From Gnetum montanum (taxonomy: Eukaryota; Streptophyta; Gnetopsida; Gnetales; Gnetaceae): a stretch of 64,000 bases of DNA. The stretch spans positions 208,595 through 272,594 of the forward strand of contig MNCI01026541.1 of NCBI GenBank assembly GCA_015680685.1, in the 5' to 3' direction. Shown here piece by piece: positions 43,861-55,650 of this stretch; positions within the stretch are counted from its first letter, which is position 1, and each line of letters begins with the position of its first letter. Below the pieces are notes generated by a model. That model was not told the origin of the DNA. It worked only from the letters and a program-made list of their open reading frames with translations, and made no database searches. A program made the position numbers and the translations under genes.

Positions 43861-44700
43861 ATTCTTTAAAAATGCATACTCCATTCCAACTAGTGAATTT
43901 TTTAGTTCTAAGGGCTCATGCTTGAAGTGATCAGAGATTTCCAACTCTCCCCAATAGGTATTATCATCTTCATCAAAGAGTTGGAAATGAACTTATTCAA
44001 TTTTGTCCATGCCTTCAACATATGCATATGGTAGGCTCTTAGTTGGCTCCATGCATGTTATGCTGCTATTTGAATTAGCTATCAACCTTTGGGTGTCATC
44101 TTGCTTTGTCACTACTGCATATAGACACCTTTGAACATTGATCTCTTGTGCACATTGATTGCATGCTTTAATGTGTGTGCTCCTAATGGACCAAATCTTT
44201 TACATGCAATTGCACCCATTATCATTGTAAGTGATGCATGGAATAAAATTCTTCTCAATGTTTCCTAGCTCATTTTCCTTGGATATTTCTAAAGATAGGT
44301 CCCTTATGCCCATTCTTGCGTCAACCATGCTTAACCAAGATCTTCCCATAATGATAGGGAAGTCATTTTTGCAATTTTCCACCTTGATTACTAGAAAATC
44401 AGCAAGATAGGACCACCCATAAACTATGGTCATAATGTCCTCTACTAATCCCAAAGGAACAATAATTGGCTAATATGCTAATTCTAAATGAATGTTATTC
44501 TTCTTAAGAGGTGGTAGGTTCTAGGCCTTGTACATGTCATGGGAGATGAGATTAACTCCAAAACTAGAGTGAAGAAGAGGCTTGCATGGCTTTTGTCTAG
44601 TAATCTGTAGATAGATGAGTGGACTTCTTGGATCATATCTTTTTTTAGGAAGATTACCAACCTTAATCTAGTTAGAAACAACATTAGTTAGCATTACAAT
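43861..44700 (-). pseudogene. Element A: protease region
   Basis: Minus-strand blocks GVNLISHDMYKA (near 44550), NDFPIIMGRSWLSMVDARMGIRDLSLEI (44200-44454 open) and GELEISDHFKHEPLELK correspond to the retropepsin region of element B. The D-S-G active site seen in B is not preserved here. Confidence 0.65.
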
Positions 44701-46211
44701 GTAGATCTTAGGCTACACTTGGTTTGAAGGGCATTCAAAGGTATTTGATGTAGAGGATGAGGGTGATGGAGATGCAAGATGATCAACCAGAGTAGGTTGT
44801 GAGGGTTGGAGAGGACTACTAGGTTGGAAGAAGGGTATTTTTATTGATCAATTGTCCAAACCACTTAGTTGAAAAACTAGTTATGAGTGTACAACCCTCA
44901 TAGCATTTCATTGTTGCAATTGTGAAGGAATCTCACCCTGCATGGATGGAGTAGGAGGTAGCTAGGTTGAAGGTGGTGGTGTATGTGTAGAGGGATGTAG
45001 AGGATGATATGGATATGAATATGGATTTTTTCCTCAAGTAGATGATGAATGTATTTGATGGTACTCTAGAGGGTAATAGTGATGCTAGGATGATGCATGA
45101 CTTGCAGAACTTCTAGGGGAGATGGGTTGCTAAACATAGTACTCGTGTGGATCTAGTTTCTTATAAGGGTATTGCTACCTTGGTGGTGGCATTCCCCATG
45201 ATTATGGTTGGTACCACTATTGGTATTGTTCATAAGGTTGTGGATGAGTTCCACTTGGGTAGTAAGCTTGTTGTTGGTGGTGGTACTATCTTGGACTGCC
45301 TTGAGGATAAGGCAATTGTCTTGGAGCTTGCCTACGTGCTAGGCAAGGATTCAATGCATACACTTTAGACTCTTGTAAGTGTGACACCATAGATCAACAT
45401 CCTTTTGGATGTTCGTATTGGCAAATGTCACATTTAGTTTCATCATCAGAGTCAGACTCCACAACTTTTTCTACTACACCAACTTTGCCCTTACTTCTTT
45501 AGTAGGCATGTTTAGCTTCTTTCCACCTCCTGTGATTACAATCACTATTTTGCTCTTTGGATTCTTCAAAAATCTTTAAAGTGGTTTGAAAATTTTCATC
45601 CAAAGAGTCCCATAATTTTTCAACCTTGGCCAAAATATCATAAATAGATTTTTGAATGGACAAGGTCTTCCTATTCACCACTTCATCGAGTGGTGATTCC
45701 TCCTCATCACAAAATTGAACCTCTCATTTTTTGATGGATGGATTCCTATTATACTCTTCAACACTTTCCCTTTTTCATAGCTCACCTTCTTCTTTTGCTA
45801 CCTTCTCAATTAGCCTCTGGATCTGATGAGATCTTAATTCAAACAATCTTCCTTGAGCATACACCCCAAGGATTCTTCTTGTTTCTGCTCTAAGCCCATC
45901 TATGATGTCGTGAAGTTGTTCCCTCTAAGAGTAACCATGGCTAGGGCATTAGTGTAGGAGTGAATGATGTCGATCCATGGCAACATCCAAGGGTTCATGT
46001 GTTCTTTGTTTCCAACCTTGGATTTGCCTTCTTAGATTAGACACTCTAGAGTATTTCTAGTATTTATCATTGTATAGTTCTAACATGGTACTCCATCTAT
46101 GGATAGATTTCAATTCTAAGGACTAGTACCAACTTTCAACTTCCTTAATGAGTATCCTTGGGAAAAGCTTGAGCTTTTTCCATTCATTCTCTATGTTCTG
46201 TAAAGCACAGG
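44701..46211 (-). pseudogene. Element A: gag, 5'-truncated
   Basis: C-terminal gag with Pro/Tyr/Gln-rich tail, a zinc-knuckle-like motif near 45390-45440 (Cys-x2-Cys-x3-His context) and conserved segments at 45499-45681 and about 46000-46211. It stops at 46211, within the segment that corresponds to 57200-57240 of element B, where B's LTR begins. The N-terminal gag and 5' LTR of A are not in the window. Confidence 0.7.
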
Positions 46212-47123
46212 TGATGAGCGGCTAGGTACCCCTATGCCCAACCATACGAATCATGAGCGTTCATGCGCAACTCAATCGAAATCTGTAGACTGTAAGCACT
46301 TAACATACACTAGACTCTTACTAGTCAAACCTTGGGTTAGAATGGTCGTTGTCATCCTAATCTCACTTGTGAGGTTCTATTTACAATGGTTAAGTGAGAC
46401 TAAGGCTAATGATTTTTATAGCTTTTTAATTATCTTTTTGGTGGCTAATTATCTTGGAAAGTAAGGCTAGAATATTAATTAATCTATGATTATCTTAATC
46501 TAAATCTTAACTATTCCTAGCATAAGTATCCACTCTCATCTTCTGAGCACATTCTAAGCATCTCCTAACACTTTTGGGTTATCAAACGTTAAGCATCACT
46601 GGGTTTACCAAGTGTTTGAGTTACGTTTGAGATGGTCGTACTTATGGCCTTTAAGAACTACGAATGAACAATAGCGATTGAAATTATACTAACAAAAACT
46701 TAAGTAATTAACAAGTAACTAATAAAGCATAAATATATAAACTATTGAATGCATAAAATAGCTAAGTCCAAATGCTGCAAGGAATGCTTGAATAGTTCAT
46801 CTTTATTGCTGTGACGCTAATGGGCTCAGATGCATCAACGCTCGAATAAAGATCCGATCACTTTTCTTACACTTGCTGCAGGCACTTGGAAAATATTCTA
46901 TTTCCTGTGGAAACAAACTATAAGAGCTTCGCTACAACTAATTGAAAAGGTGCTTAAATGAGGCAGAAGGCCCTCTTATTTATAGGCTGGGATAGGCAAC
47001 TGTGTAAACGGGGCCATGCTGATGTAGGAAGGCTATGTCGACAGGCCTGCGTCGATGTGGCCGCATATACATGCTCCCGTATGCGTAGCCCAGTCGATGC
47101 ATTGACTAAATGACACTTCATCA
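46212..47123 (-). mobile_element. Element B: complete 3' LTR (912 bp)
   Basis: TGATGAG...TTCATCA ends, polypurine tract at 47124-47139. On the minus strand the TATA box (CCTATAAATAAG) is at about 46977-46988; upstream U3 words are CGTATACG-like: CTACGCATACGGG, ATGTATATGCGGCC, ACATCGACGCAGG. CpG sites are more frequent than in A or E. It sits inside element A's gag. Confidence 0.88.
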
Positions 47124-47139
47124 TACCCCCACGATTGAG

Positions 47140-50100
47140 CAAAAACTTGTCCTCAAGTTACTTTACAATTTGGAAGGTATGGATTCTTATTTACAACACA
47201 CATAAGTAAAACACATACATGACACACACATGACACAACATGAATTTGACCAAGTGTCCGAGTTACCGAGGAGGAAAAGTTACAAAAAATGACAGTGTTC
47301 AAAGATAAAATTGAACACCTTGCTGGTCCTAGAGCCTTTGCTATGTAGGATGATGCACAAAATTGCTGGAGAAGATCACACCGCCCCTGGGGGCGGTGGT
47401 TCTAACGAACCTTCTCTAGCCTCTGGCCCATGCATTGGTGGTAGCAAGGATGACGGTTACCCCGCGGCAGTTGTAACTTCTGGAGGTAGCCGGAAAGCCT
47501 CCAAGAGATCCCTTATTTTTTTCTCCTTCCTTCTTGGATCGTTCACTATCCAGGCAGCTTCTCCAATGTGTGTTGGAACTAGAACCTCCCAAGGGCATGG
47601 CAGTTCCAGAAGGAGTTCTTTTAGGTTGACAAACCAGGCTGCGAACTGCTTACATTTGATGTTGAACGCTCGGATTGATGCCTGCAGCTGCTGGTAGTCA
47701 TTCATTCTATGGCCTAGGTCCTCTGTGACTATTTGTTGTCCTTCAAAGCTTGTGCGGAAAACCTTGAGTTCAGTGTTTACCATTTTTAGCTTCTACTTGG
47801 TTACTTTGTGCGTCTAGAACTCTCCCTCATACAGGGAATATGAGGCAGCCACTTATTTTTCCAATTCTGACTGCGGTCTCCCAACTATGAGCATAGCCAA
47901 GTTTACATATCGAAGGTTGGCCAACTCCATGTATTCTGTCATCTCCTCAATCTGCAGCTCCTTCAGGTGGATTTCTACTTTATTTTGGCATTCAACCCAT
48001 CAAAGATAGATTGCCATACATCACCTCCCTCTCGGAGCTATTGGAGTGCTTCGTTCATCTTGGCTTTGGCAACTTGAATGTGCTTCTCATTTATCTCCTT
48101 CTACAATCCCACTTGGTCCATGTAATGATTTTTGACATTTTTGAATTTCAGGGCCTCGTTCTTTCAAGCAGCAATTTCAATTGTAGATTTCTGTCATAAT
48201 GCCCGAACCTCCTCCATTGATAGATTTCGATTTTTAGTAGCCAACCTTCTTATGTTAGCGTTCACCCTAGCTAGCTCCTCCTATTATTGGTGGATGAAAT
48301 TTTTCATATGTTCATTCTCTGCACCAACATTGCATAGGTGATGAACCTCCACGATTAGCCACACGTTTTCCTGGTGAACCTTCGCCAAGTCCTTGTCTAA
48401 GCGATGTGCTTGGGCATCTTCCAAGGACTTGTTGAAGATCACCATCTTTCACACATCCTCAATGACTTGAAGTTTAAGTTGATGCTGTTGGAAAGCTTCA
48501 TCTCTGGTGATTTCGTGGTTGAGAATGGCTAGATCAGCAAGCTAGGCTCTTAATTGGACTACCTCAATTGCCAAGCGCTGATAAGCAACTTGAGTAGCTT
48601 TAAGTTTCCCTTCCAAAACAAGGCTCTTGCCCCTTGCTGAGAGCAGCTCTGATTGGGTTGTAGTAATGTTGTCCGGAAGGTCGAAGATATATGGAAGTGG
48701 TTGCCTAGTTCCCACTAGTCGGTCCAACAAGTATTCATGTTGGGTTGCATCAATCTTGCTATGTGAAATTCCGATAGACACCTATACATCTTGTAGTCTA
48801 TGAATGTTTGGTATAGGTGTTATCGGTGCATTGAGAGCCGTAGTAATTGTATCAGCAACCACTTTAGCCACAACTTCCTATCCTTGGTGTTGCATCACCA
48901 AGATCATCGCCTCTTCACCATCTTCCAAGAATACCGAGAAGGTAGCAGCATTCCTTGAGATTTCAGGAAATAATTGTTGGGTTGAGGTTGATATATCTTG
49001 GATGCTTGGATTTTTTCTGGTTGGAACTTGTGCTCAAGCGACGGAGAATATCAGCCCTGCCCTTTCAAGTAAGCTAACTGATTGAGCCACTTGCTCTAGG
49101 TGGTTTATGGTAAGACGACAGACTGAAGTGTCTTCTCCTCCACCAGTCCTTCCGGATTACTCTTGCTGGCTCAAGAGCATTTCTCAGATCTTGCGGATGT
49201 ATTTTACTGTGGTTTGTGAGCTTGGCTACGTTGTTTATGTAGGTGGTGGAGGTGGTTGCTGCTCCTCCTATGTTTGTGTGGTGGCAGGAGTTTTATCTTT
49301 TATCATCTCTCGCCACGAGGGAATTGGGATGCACCAGATTACATCATTGGAATATCATGTTATCCCTGCCTGTTTGCATAACTTTTGGATTAGGCAGGAA
49401 AAGGGGAGAGCTCGTCTTCCACGTTCCTTCTCAGCAAACCTCTTTTCAATCTCCAAAAATAGCAGTTGTGGAAGACTCATTGAGAATTTTCCACTCAAGG
49501 TGGCACATCCACGAGCGGAGAAGGCTATGATTTTACTAGGTCTTACCATTGGGTTTAGGTGGTAAGACATGATCTTTGAGTACACTCTCTCCATTATGGC
49601 TAGAGATCCAAATTCCTTGTGCTTTGCCCCATAGCACCATTTGGTCCATTGTGCCTTTACCTCTGGATTAGCCTACTTTGGAATTTCCACTACATCTACC
49701 CTTGTTTTGGGCAACCCCAGATCCTGTGCTATTGCCTCCAAAGAGTAAGAGACATAAATGTCTTTGATTCTTACTCTAGACCCTGGTTGCTGATTCACCC
49801 AGAAGAGATAAGTTTCTCCTAAGTACCATTCACCACTGGTTGTGGTGATTGGCCACATCAGAGAGTTCTATAGTTGGAGCCTCACTTCTTTTGGCGCATT
49901 CTCGAGGAATGGTCCAAAATTTAGCTCTTGAAGGACCATTCGTTGCATCTTGCATGGCAGAATAGCATCAAGGCAGGCTTGGGTTAGGGTGACCTCAAGC
50001 CGTGGTGCTATCCCAAGAGTCTCATCCACGAGCGATTGCTCACTAGGAATCTCTTCTTCAGGAGTCTGATGAATAGATTCCACGCTAGGTCTTTCACGGA

Positions 50101-50230
50101 AGGGCCCAGTTGCATGAGAGTCCTCCGCATGCTCTGGCAGTTGCACACCTCGTCCCCTTCCCATGCGTGGGTGCTTGTCCCTTGGTTGTGATGGTCCTTC
50201 ATCCCTTGACTGCCATATGCAATCAAACAT
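47140..50230 (-). pseudogene. Element B: extra ORF, best copy (about 950-1000 codons)
   Basis: The fullest copy of the env-position ORF, on the same strand as gag-pol and between integrase and the 3' LTR. From ATG 50230: polar N-terminus (SRDEGPSQPRDKHPRMGRGR) and LEVTLTQACLDAILP (open 50230-49868); GEWYLGETYLFWVN and KDIYVSYSLEAIAQDLGLPKT (49858-49673); NPMVRPSKIIAFSARGCATL and LPFSCLIQKLCKQAGIT (49594-49355); a linker; ESELLSARGKSLVLEGKLK starting the coiled coil (48781-48542); then heptad-rich segments to about 47400, with KVFRTSFEGQQIVTEDLGHR at 47783-47457. The first three blocks fit PF20167 'putative plant transposon protein' by pattern. Hairpin at 47295-47318. No signal peptide, transmembrane segment or catalytic motif. 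Stops and frameshifts are fewer than in other copies. Confidence 0.7.
47295..47318 (-). other. Element B: conserved hairpin near the 3' end
   Basis: GTGTTCAA-8 nt-TTGAACAC, perfect 8-bp arms, about 175 nt from the LTR. Matching hairpins: A 36171-36197 and E 5185-5211. Confidence 0.6.
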
Positions 50231-50690
50231 AACCGCTTGTTAGACTGTTCATAAGTAGCTTAAGATGGTCTGTATATACTTTCTCAGTTTGACCAAGTTA
50301 TGTTATTGGCACAGGCGCACTGTTACGTCTTCCAGAGCATTAATTTATGGATTAGGGCCAAAGTTTTCATAATTAACAAACTAATTAATTAATTACACAT
50401 AGGCACCACCCCCCCATGATTGCGAGCATATCTCCAGTTGTAGAAAAGGGTAAGGATCGGTTGATGTGAACATGCAATGGAACGTAGGAGTGTTGGGAAG
50501 GGTTAGGTAGAAAAATGACAAAAACTCCCCTCAATTTGGACTCCAAATGATGAAAATTGCAAAGTGCAGTGGGTGTATATATAGGGGTTAGGTGCTACGT
50601 CGATGGGGCTGCATATACATGACCATGTAAACATAGGCACTGCATATACGGGGCCTCGTATACGCAGTGTTGTACACCCATTGACCAACG
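50231..50690 (-). promoter_or_regulatory. Element B: U3-like promoter module, TATA box and damaged 5'-UTR intron
   Basis: TATATATA at 50583-50576 (minus) preceded by GCGTATACGAGGCCCCGTATATGC, written in two parts as GCGTATACGAGG and CCCCGTATATGC, then CATGTATATGCAGCC and CATCGACG up to 50690. These are the same words as in B's own U3. The equivalent donor site now reads GGAG|ATATGC (50431) and the acceptor position TTGCAT|ATGG, so the splice signals seen in A, F and X appear mutated in this copy. Confidence 0.5.
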
Positions 50691-52060
50691 TTGACCAACC
50701 TAGAAAAAACTTGAAATGATAAATTTGAAAAGACAAATTGCGGTTGAAGCGCGTGAGAGGCCCAGGCATGGCTGAGGACATGAGGAGGGTAAGGAGGCAT
50801 GAAAAAGAGACAGAAAATTGAAGAATGAGACACAAAAAGAACTTCATGAGGAAGAAATCGAACGATGGGACACGGAAAATAATCGACCAAGAAATCCAAA
50901 GGATGGGAGATGTAACAAGCGGAAGCAGGAATATGTAGGTGGGTCCTCCCCATAATAGGCAACAACCTTTATAGGCCTTGCATACCCTCAACACCAAGGT
51001 CTGTGGGCCCAGGTGCCAAGAATTGGTGTTGGCCAATTAAGACTCCAAACCAAGAGATCCCGTCAAGGCATGAGAAGCTTACAAAAATCACGATGAACTC
51101 AAAAAACATAAAAAGGGTAGTGAGGTGAGTACGGAGAGAAGTGGGAACAAAGGGAGAGGAGAGAATGGAAATTCTGATTTTCGGTCACATGAAACCCCAT
51201 GTGTGATTATGGTTAAGTAACTCGGTAGAACCTTTCTTGAGGTCAGACCCAAAACCATCTACATTCAGTGACATCATAGCAATAGACAAAGTCCTAGCCA
51301 TCCCCCAAGGAAGCAAGAATGACCCCACAAGGAACCACCACTCTAGTAAACATGAGAAGAAGGAAGTGAAATGAGACGAAGTTAGAGGGAACCAAGGAAG
51401 TCCCATAACTAGTGCGTAGGGCCTGTGAGAGGTAGTCTATGGGGTGCGCTTTAAATCCCACAATGATTCATTTTTCTGTTCTTTTGTTTGGGGGAACCAC
51501 ACCATGTGAAGACCCATGCATGTTTGCATGCATCCGACCAAGGGGTGTGCCTTGAATCCTCATCTTATTTTTTGTGTGTTTGCTGACCACACCATGCAAG
51601 GTCAAACTGCCTAGAAGCTTTTGTGGAGAGATACTTAGAGTAGAAGGAAAACCATGGAATGGTGAATGGGTGAATGACGGGGACTCACTATTGAGTTTAT
51701 GAAGTGAAAACAAATGTAAAATCCAAGGACAACCATGCAATGGTGAGAGCTAGATAAAGAGGAAGACTATTACAGTACCTATCGTAACGAAAATTGATTG
51801 CGCTAGATGCCTAAAGACAATACGACGACGTATTAGCAATTACGCAAAAAAATGGGACAGGCACAAAGAAATGAAAAATAATTAAAGAAAAGAAAAAGAT
51901 GTTCAAAGAACATGCAAACGTATGAACAATGGTGAAAAACAAAAAAGTGTAAAACAAAAAAGTATAAAACAAAAAGTGTAAAACAAAAAATGACAAAATG
52001 GTGAGGGGTGTAGTGAAATGGATCAACAGGGATGACGGTCTCCCCCACGACTTGGTGGAA
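50691..52060 (-). mobile_element. Element B: post-pol spacer
   Basis: Noncoding. Two copies of the CATGGTGTGGT...AAGGCACACCCC module at about 51440-51600, and an A-rich array of GTGTAAAACAAAAA units at 51930-52010, placed just downstream of integrase in element sense. Short open frames here are on low-complexity sequence. Confidence 0.7.
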
Positions 52061-53430
52061 AGGAGGAGATGCAAAAAATGGAATGTGGTTAACCGAGTGA
52101 TGGCGAGGTAGTGGCACTAGTTGTATGGAGTTCACGGAACGGTTTTAGTTGTTGGCGGTTGACTAACTATGTTCGGGTGGGGTCCTCAGGTTTGTGGATA
52201 AGTAATGCCCTAGATGGAAAGGTTTTGGAGACAATATAAGGTCCCTTCTATAGTGTAAGAAACTTGGTCGGTTGGGATACATGTGAGGGGTTCCAATACA
52301 ACACCTTGTCTCCACATCTAAATGTGACCTTCCAAATCCTAAGATCATGTCGTTTCTTGTTATAGGCCTTGTGGATTTCATTTGAAGACAGGGCCACTAA
52401 TTGGTTCTCATCTAGCACACATAACTTGATTAGTCGTTCACGTTGTGCTAGTGGTAGGTTAAGGCCAAGGTCATTGGCTGTGGATAGTGTGTGGAGTTCT
52501 ACTTGGATTAGAAGCGTTGGAAACTTTTCGTACACTAACTCATAGGGAGAGTACCCTACAAGAAGTTTCCAAGTGGAGCAATAGGCCCATAGGGCATTGT
52601 TGAGTTTGGTACTCCAATCCCTCTTGTATTTGTTGATGGTTCAGGTAAGGATCTTGGTAATCTCCCTATTGGTGACTTCAACTTGCCTATTGGCTTCGGC
52701 ATGATAGGGTGTTGTAAATTTGTGTGTTACCCCTAAGAGTTACATGAGTTTCTGAAAAGTGACACCCGTGAACTGAGTCCCATTATCAAAAATGAGTGCA
52801 TGTGGCACTCCAAACCTAGTAACGATTTGTTGTTGGACAAATCATGTGACAGTGTTGGAAGAACAATCGATGACGATGTCCGCTTGTACCCACTTTGTAC
52901 AATAGTCCACAACCACGATGATGTATGCTTTCTGTTTGACAAGGGGGTGATGGGCCCCATGAAGTCAATACCCCAAATGTTGAAGGGTTCTAGTGGTTGG
53001 ATCCACTATTGAGGTCCCTCCAACCATGCCATCATTCAACCATCTTTTTGGCATCATTCGTAGGAGTGAGCAAACCATTGTGTGTCCTTGAAAAGTGTAG
53101 GCTAGTAATACCTTGCAAGAAGGATTTTAATGACCATTTAGCATCTAGCATAGTGGCCCCCACAAGGGCCCTCATGAGCATCTTGGAGGATGCACAGTGT
53201 ATCATCATTAGGGACACACCATCGAACCAGGCCATCTGCGCACACCTTGTAAAGGTGGTCATTGATTTCCATGAAACGCTTGGCCTTATGGAGAAATTGC
53301 TATTTTTGCAGATGGTTCCACTCCTTAGGTAGCTCTTGGGTTGTGAGGTAGGTGAGGATGCAGTTGATCCAAGGGGATTCCTTGGGTATTTGAGGATCAA
53401 CTGCATCTATGAAGAGGATTTCATTTGGAA
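52061..53430 (-). pseudogene. Element B: integrase
   Basis: Minus strand. Core begins NIWGIDFMGPITPLSNRK (about 52990-52930); FDNGTQFTGVTFQ block near 52790-52750; the YHAEANRQVEVTNREI block with the catalytic Glu near 52690-52640; C-terminal part open at 52535-52248 (YEKFPTLLIQVELHTLS, CGDKVLYWNPSHVSQPT). Frameshift after the first block and a few stops. Integrase inserts the cDNA into the host genome; no chromodomain seen. Confidence 0.8.
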
Positions 53431-54133
53431 ACTAGTCAGATAAGGGCTCCTTCTCTTCTGTGTCATCCAATTGCAACTGAGACAAGTGGTCAGCAACCAC
53501 GTTCTCAGTTCCCTTTTGATCTATCATGGTAAGATCAAACTCTTGAAGAATCGCCAGCCATCAGATTATGCAGGGGCTCACCATTGGTTTATTCATCAGG
53601 AATCGGATAGCACTATGGTCCATGTGCACAAATACCTCATATCTGAGCACATAGTGCCAGAATTTGTCCAAGGCGAATAGCACCGCCATTAACTCCTTCT
53701 CGGTGATGGTGTAGTTCAGCTGAGCATCCATAATGCTACAGCTTGCACAATGGATATAATATGGATGTTTCTGATTGTTACATTGTGTAAGCACAGCTCC
53801 CAAGGCGTAGTTGGAGGCATCCATCATAATGTAAAAGGGTTTGGACTAATCAGGTGCCCATAGAACCGGAGCGTCTACGATTTTTTGTTTCAGTGCTTGG
53901 AATGCCAACTCGCATTCCTTGGTCCAGATGAACGAAGCATCCTTCTTTGTAACTTCTACCAATGACCTGATGATCTTTGAGATGTGTTCAATGAAACGCT
54001 GGTAGTAACCAGTGTGTCCAAGGAATGACCAAACATCTTTGAAGGTACTTGGTTGACAAGTGATTCCTTGGATGACCTTGATGTTTTCAGGGTCTATATT
54101 GATCCCTATTTGTGAGATGCGATGCCCCAGCAC
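53431..54133 (-). pseudogene. Element B: RNase H and RT connection
   Basis: 54133-53846 carries GHRISQIGINIDPENIKVI and FLGHTGYYQRFIEHISKI, the usual Ty3/gypsy connection. RNase H is at 53827-53561: DASNYALGAVLTQ (first catalytic Asp), NYTITEKELMAVLFALDKF (Glu), VFVHMDHSAIRFL (third Asp). One stop separates the two segments. This is the single classical RNase H; I see no second, archaeal-type copy. Confidence 0.85.
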
Positions 54134-54877
54134 AATGCCCTATTAGACCATCAAATGGCTCTTCTGCCAATTGAGCTATAGATTGGTATTGACACACCTT
54201 TTCAAAACTTGATCCAGATAGTCCAAGGCTTGCTCAAATGTGGCCCCATAGGTGGAGAAGTCATCCATGAAGGCTTCTACACCATTGTTGATTTGTTGCT
54301 GAAAGATGCTTAGGACAAGGCATTGGAACGTAGCAGGTGCATTGCACAGGCCAAAGGGCATCTTCTTATATGCGAAAGTTCCCCATGGACTTGTGAATGT
54401 TATTTTGGCCTGGTCCTCTGGTGCTATTTGGATTTGGTTATAACCACTATAACCATCCAAAAAGTTGTAGTAACGGTGCCCTACAATGGTGTCCAACACC
54501 TAGTCCAGAAATGGGAGCGAGAAGTGGTCCTTGAAGGTCACCATATTCAGCAACCGGAAATAAATACAGACCCTCCATTTGCCACCTTTCTTGGGCATAA
54601 TAACGAGTGGGCTAACCCATTTGCTATCGACGATAGAATAGATGAATCCCGCCTTGAGCAATTGTTCGATTTCATCTTTTACGATTTGCTTCAGTTTGGG
54701 ATTCAACCATCTTTGTGGCTGTCGTCGTGGCTTCATGGAAGGGTCAAGATAGGTTCGATGTTGGCAGACCCTGGGATCAACTCCATTCAACTCAGGATAT
54801 GACCATGTGAACGCAGCAACCCATTTTTTTACCATCTCTAGCAATCTCTTTTTTTTGTTCAGGAGCAAGGGCGGCAT
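54134..54877 (-). pseudogene. Element B: reverse transcriptase
   Basis: Best RT of the Athila-like group in the window. Open segments 54877-54500 and 54499-54176 are nearly continuous. Landmarks: WVSPLVIMPKKGGKWRVCI, FLDGYSGYNQIQIAPEDQ, MPFGLCNAPATFQ, and the catalytic box FMDDFSTYG. The FMDDFS-YG context, tRNA-Asp primer site (in D) and ORF in env position support Athila affinity. A stop near 54500 prevents function. Confidence 0.88.
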
Positions 54878-55059
54878 TGATAATTACCAGTTTGCCATTT
54901 TGCAAGAATGCATATTCCAAGTGAGCCGGTAAAGAATTTAGCTCTAGGGGCTCTTGTTTGAAGCTCTCAGGGATTTGTAGCTCCCCCCAGTCATGTTTGT
55001 CATCAACAGTGGAGACCTGTTGATGAACCTTATCCATTCCATCCATGCTTTCAACGTAG

Positions 55060-55650
55060 GCTTGCACTAGCCCCTCAGACGGTTCTATGCACAGTGCATT
55101 GCTAGTAGGGTCAGCTGTTAGCCATTGGGTGCCCTCTTGGTTAGTGGATGTTGTGTACAGGCACTGTTGAACAGGTGATTCCTCGGTACACCGACTGCAT
55201 GCTTGAATGGATATTCGCTTAGCAAACCATAATTATTGCACACAGTTGCACCCTAAGTCACTGTATGCAATGCATGGAATACGCTTCTTCTCGATCTTTC
55301 CGAAAGGATTTTCCTTTGAAATTTCCAAGGACAGATCTCGGAATCCTAGTCATGCACCCATCGTGGTTAGCCAGGCTCTTCCCATGATGATTGGGAAGTT
55401 CCCCTTACAGTTCTCTACATAGATGACTAGGAAATCAACAGGATAGGATCACCCACAAATAGTGTTCATGATGTCCTCCACCAAACCTAAGGGAACGTTG
55501 ATGGACTAGTCTGCTAACTCAAGCTGGATGTTGCTCTTCTTTAGTAGGGGCAAGTTCTAGTTCTTATACATATCGTGAGAGATCAAATTGACCCTTGACC
55601 CCGAGTCCAAAAGAGCTTTGCAAGGCTTGTTCCTTGCCACTTAAAGATAG
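55060..55650 (-). pseudogene. Element B: aspartic protease
   Basis: Minus strand: LLDSGSRVNLISHDMYKN with the D-S-G active site at 55607-55599, GLVEDIMNTIC, then FPIIMGRAWLTTMGA (about 55400-55350). A tail GELQIPESFKQEPLELNSLP (55067-54792) leads to RT. Stops at several places. Confidence 0.8.

Noticed and set aside
47311-47697. 128-codon plus-strand frame with Cys/Gly/Ser
   Set aside because: Complement of the better supported coiled-coil frame of element B's extra ORF.
49107-49565. 152-codon plus-strand frame
   Set aside because: Antisense to the PF20167-like domain conserved in five other copies.
50503-51036. 177-codon minus-strand frame in the B spacer
   Set aside because: The equivalent region in A, F and G is not open, and the translation has no domain pattern; it overlaps the promoter-like module.
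54323-54802. 159-codon plus-strand frame over RT
   Set aside because: Complement of the RT coding strand.
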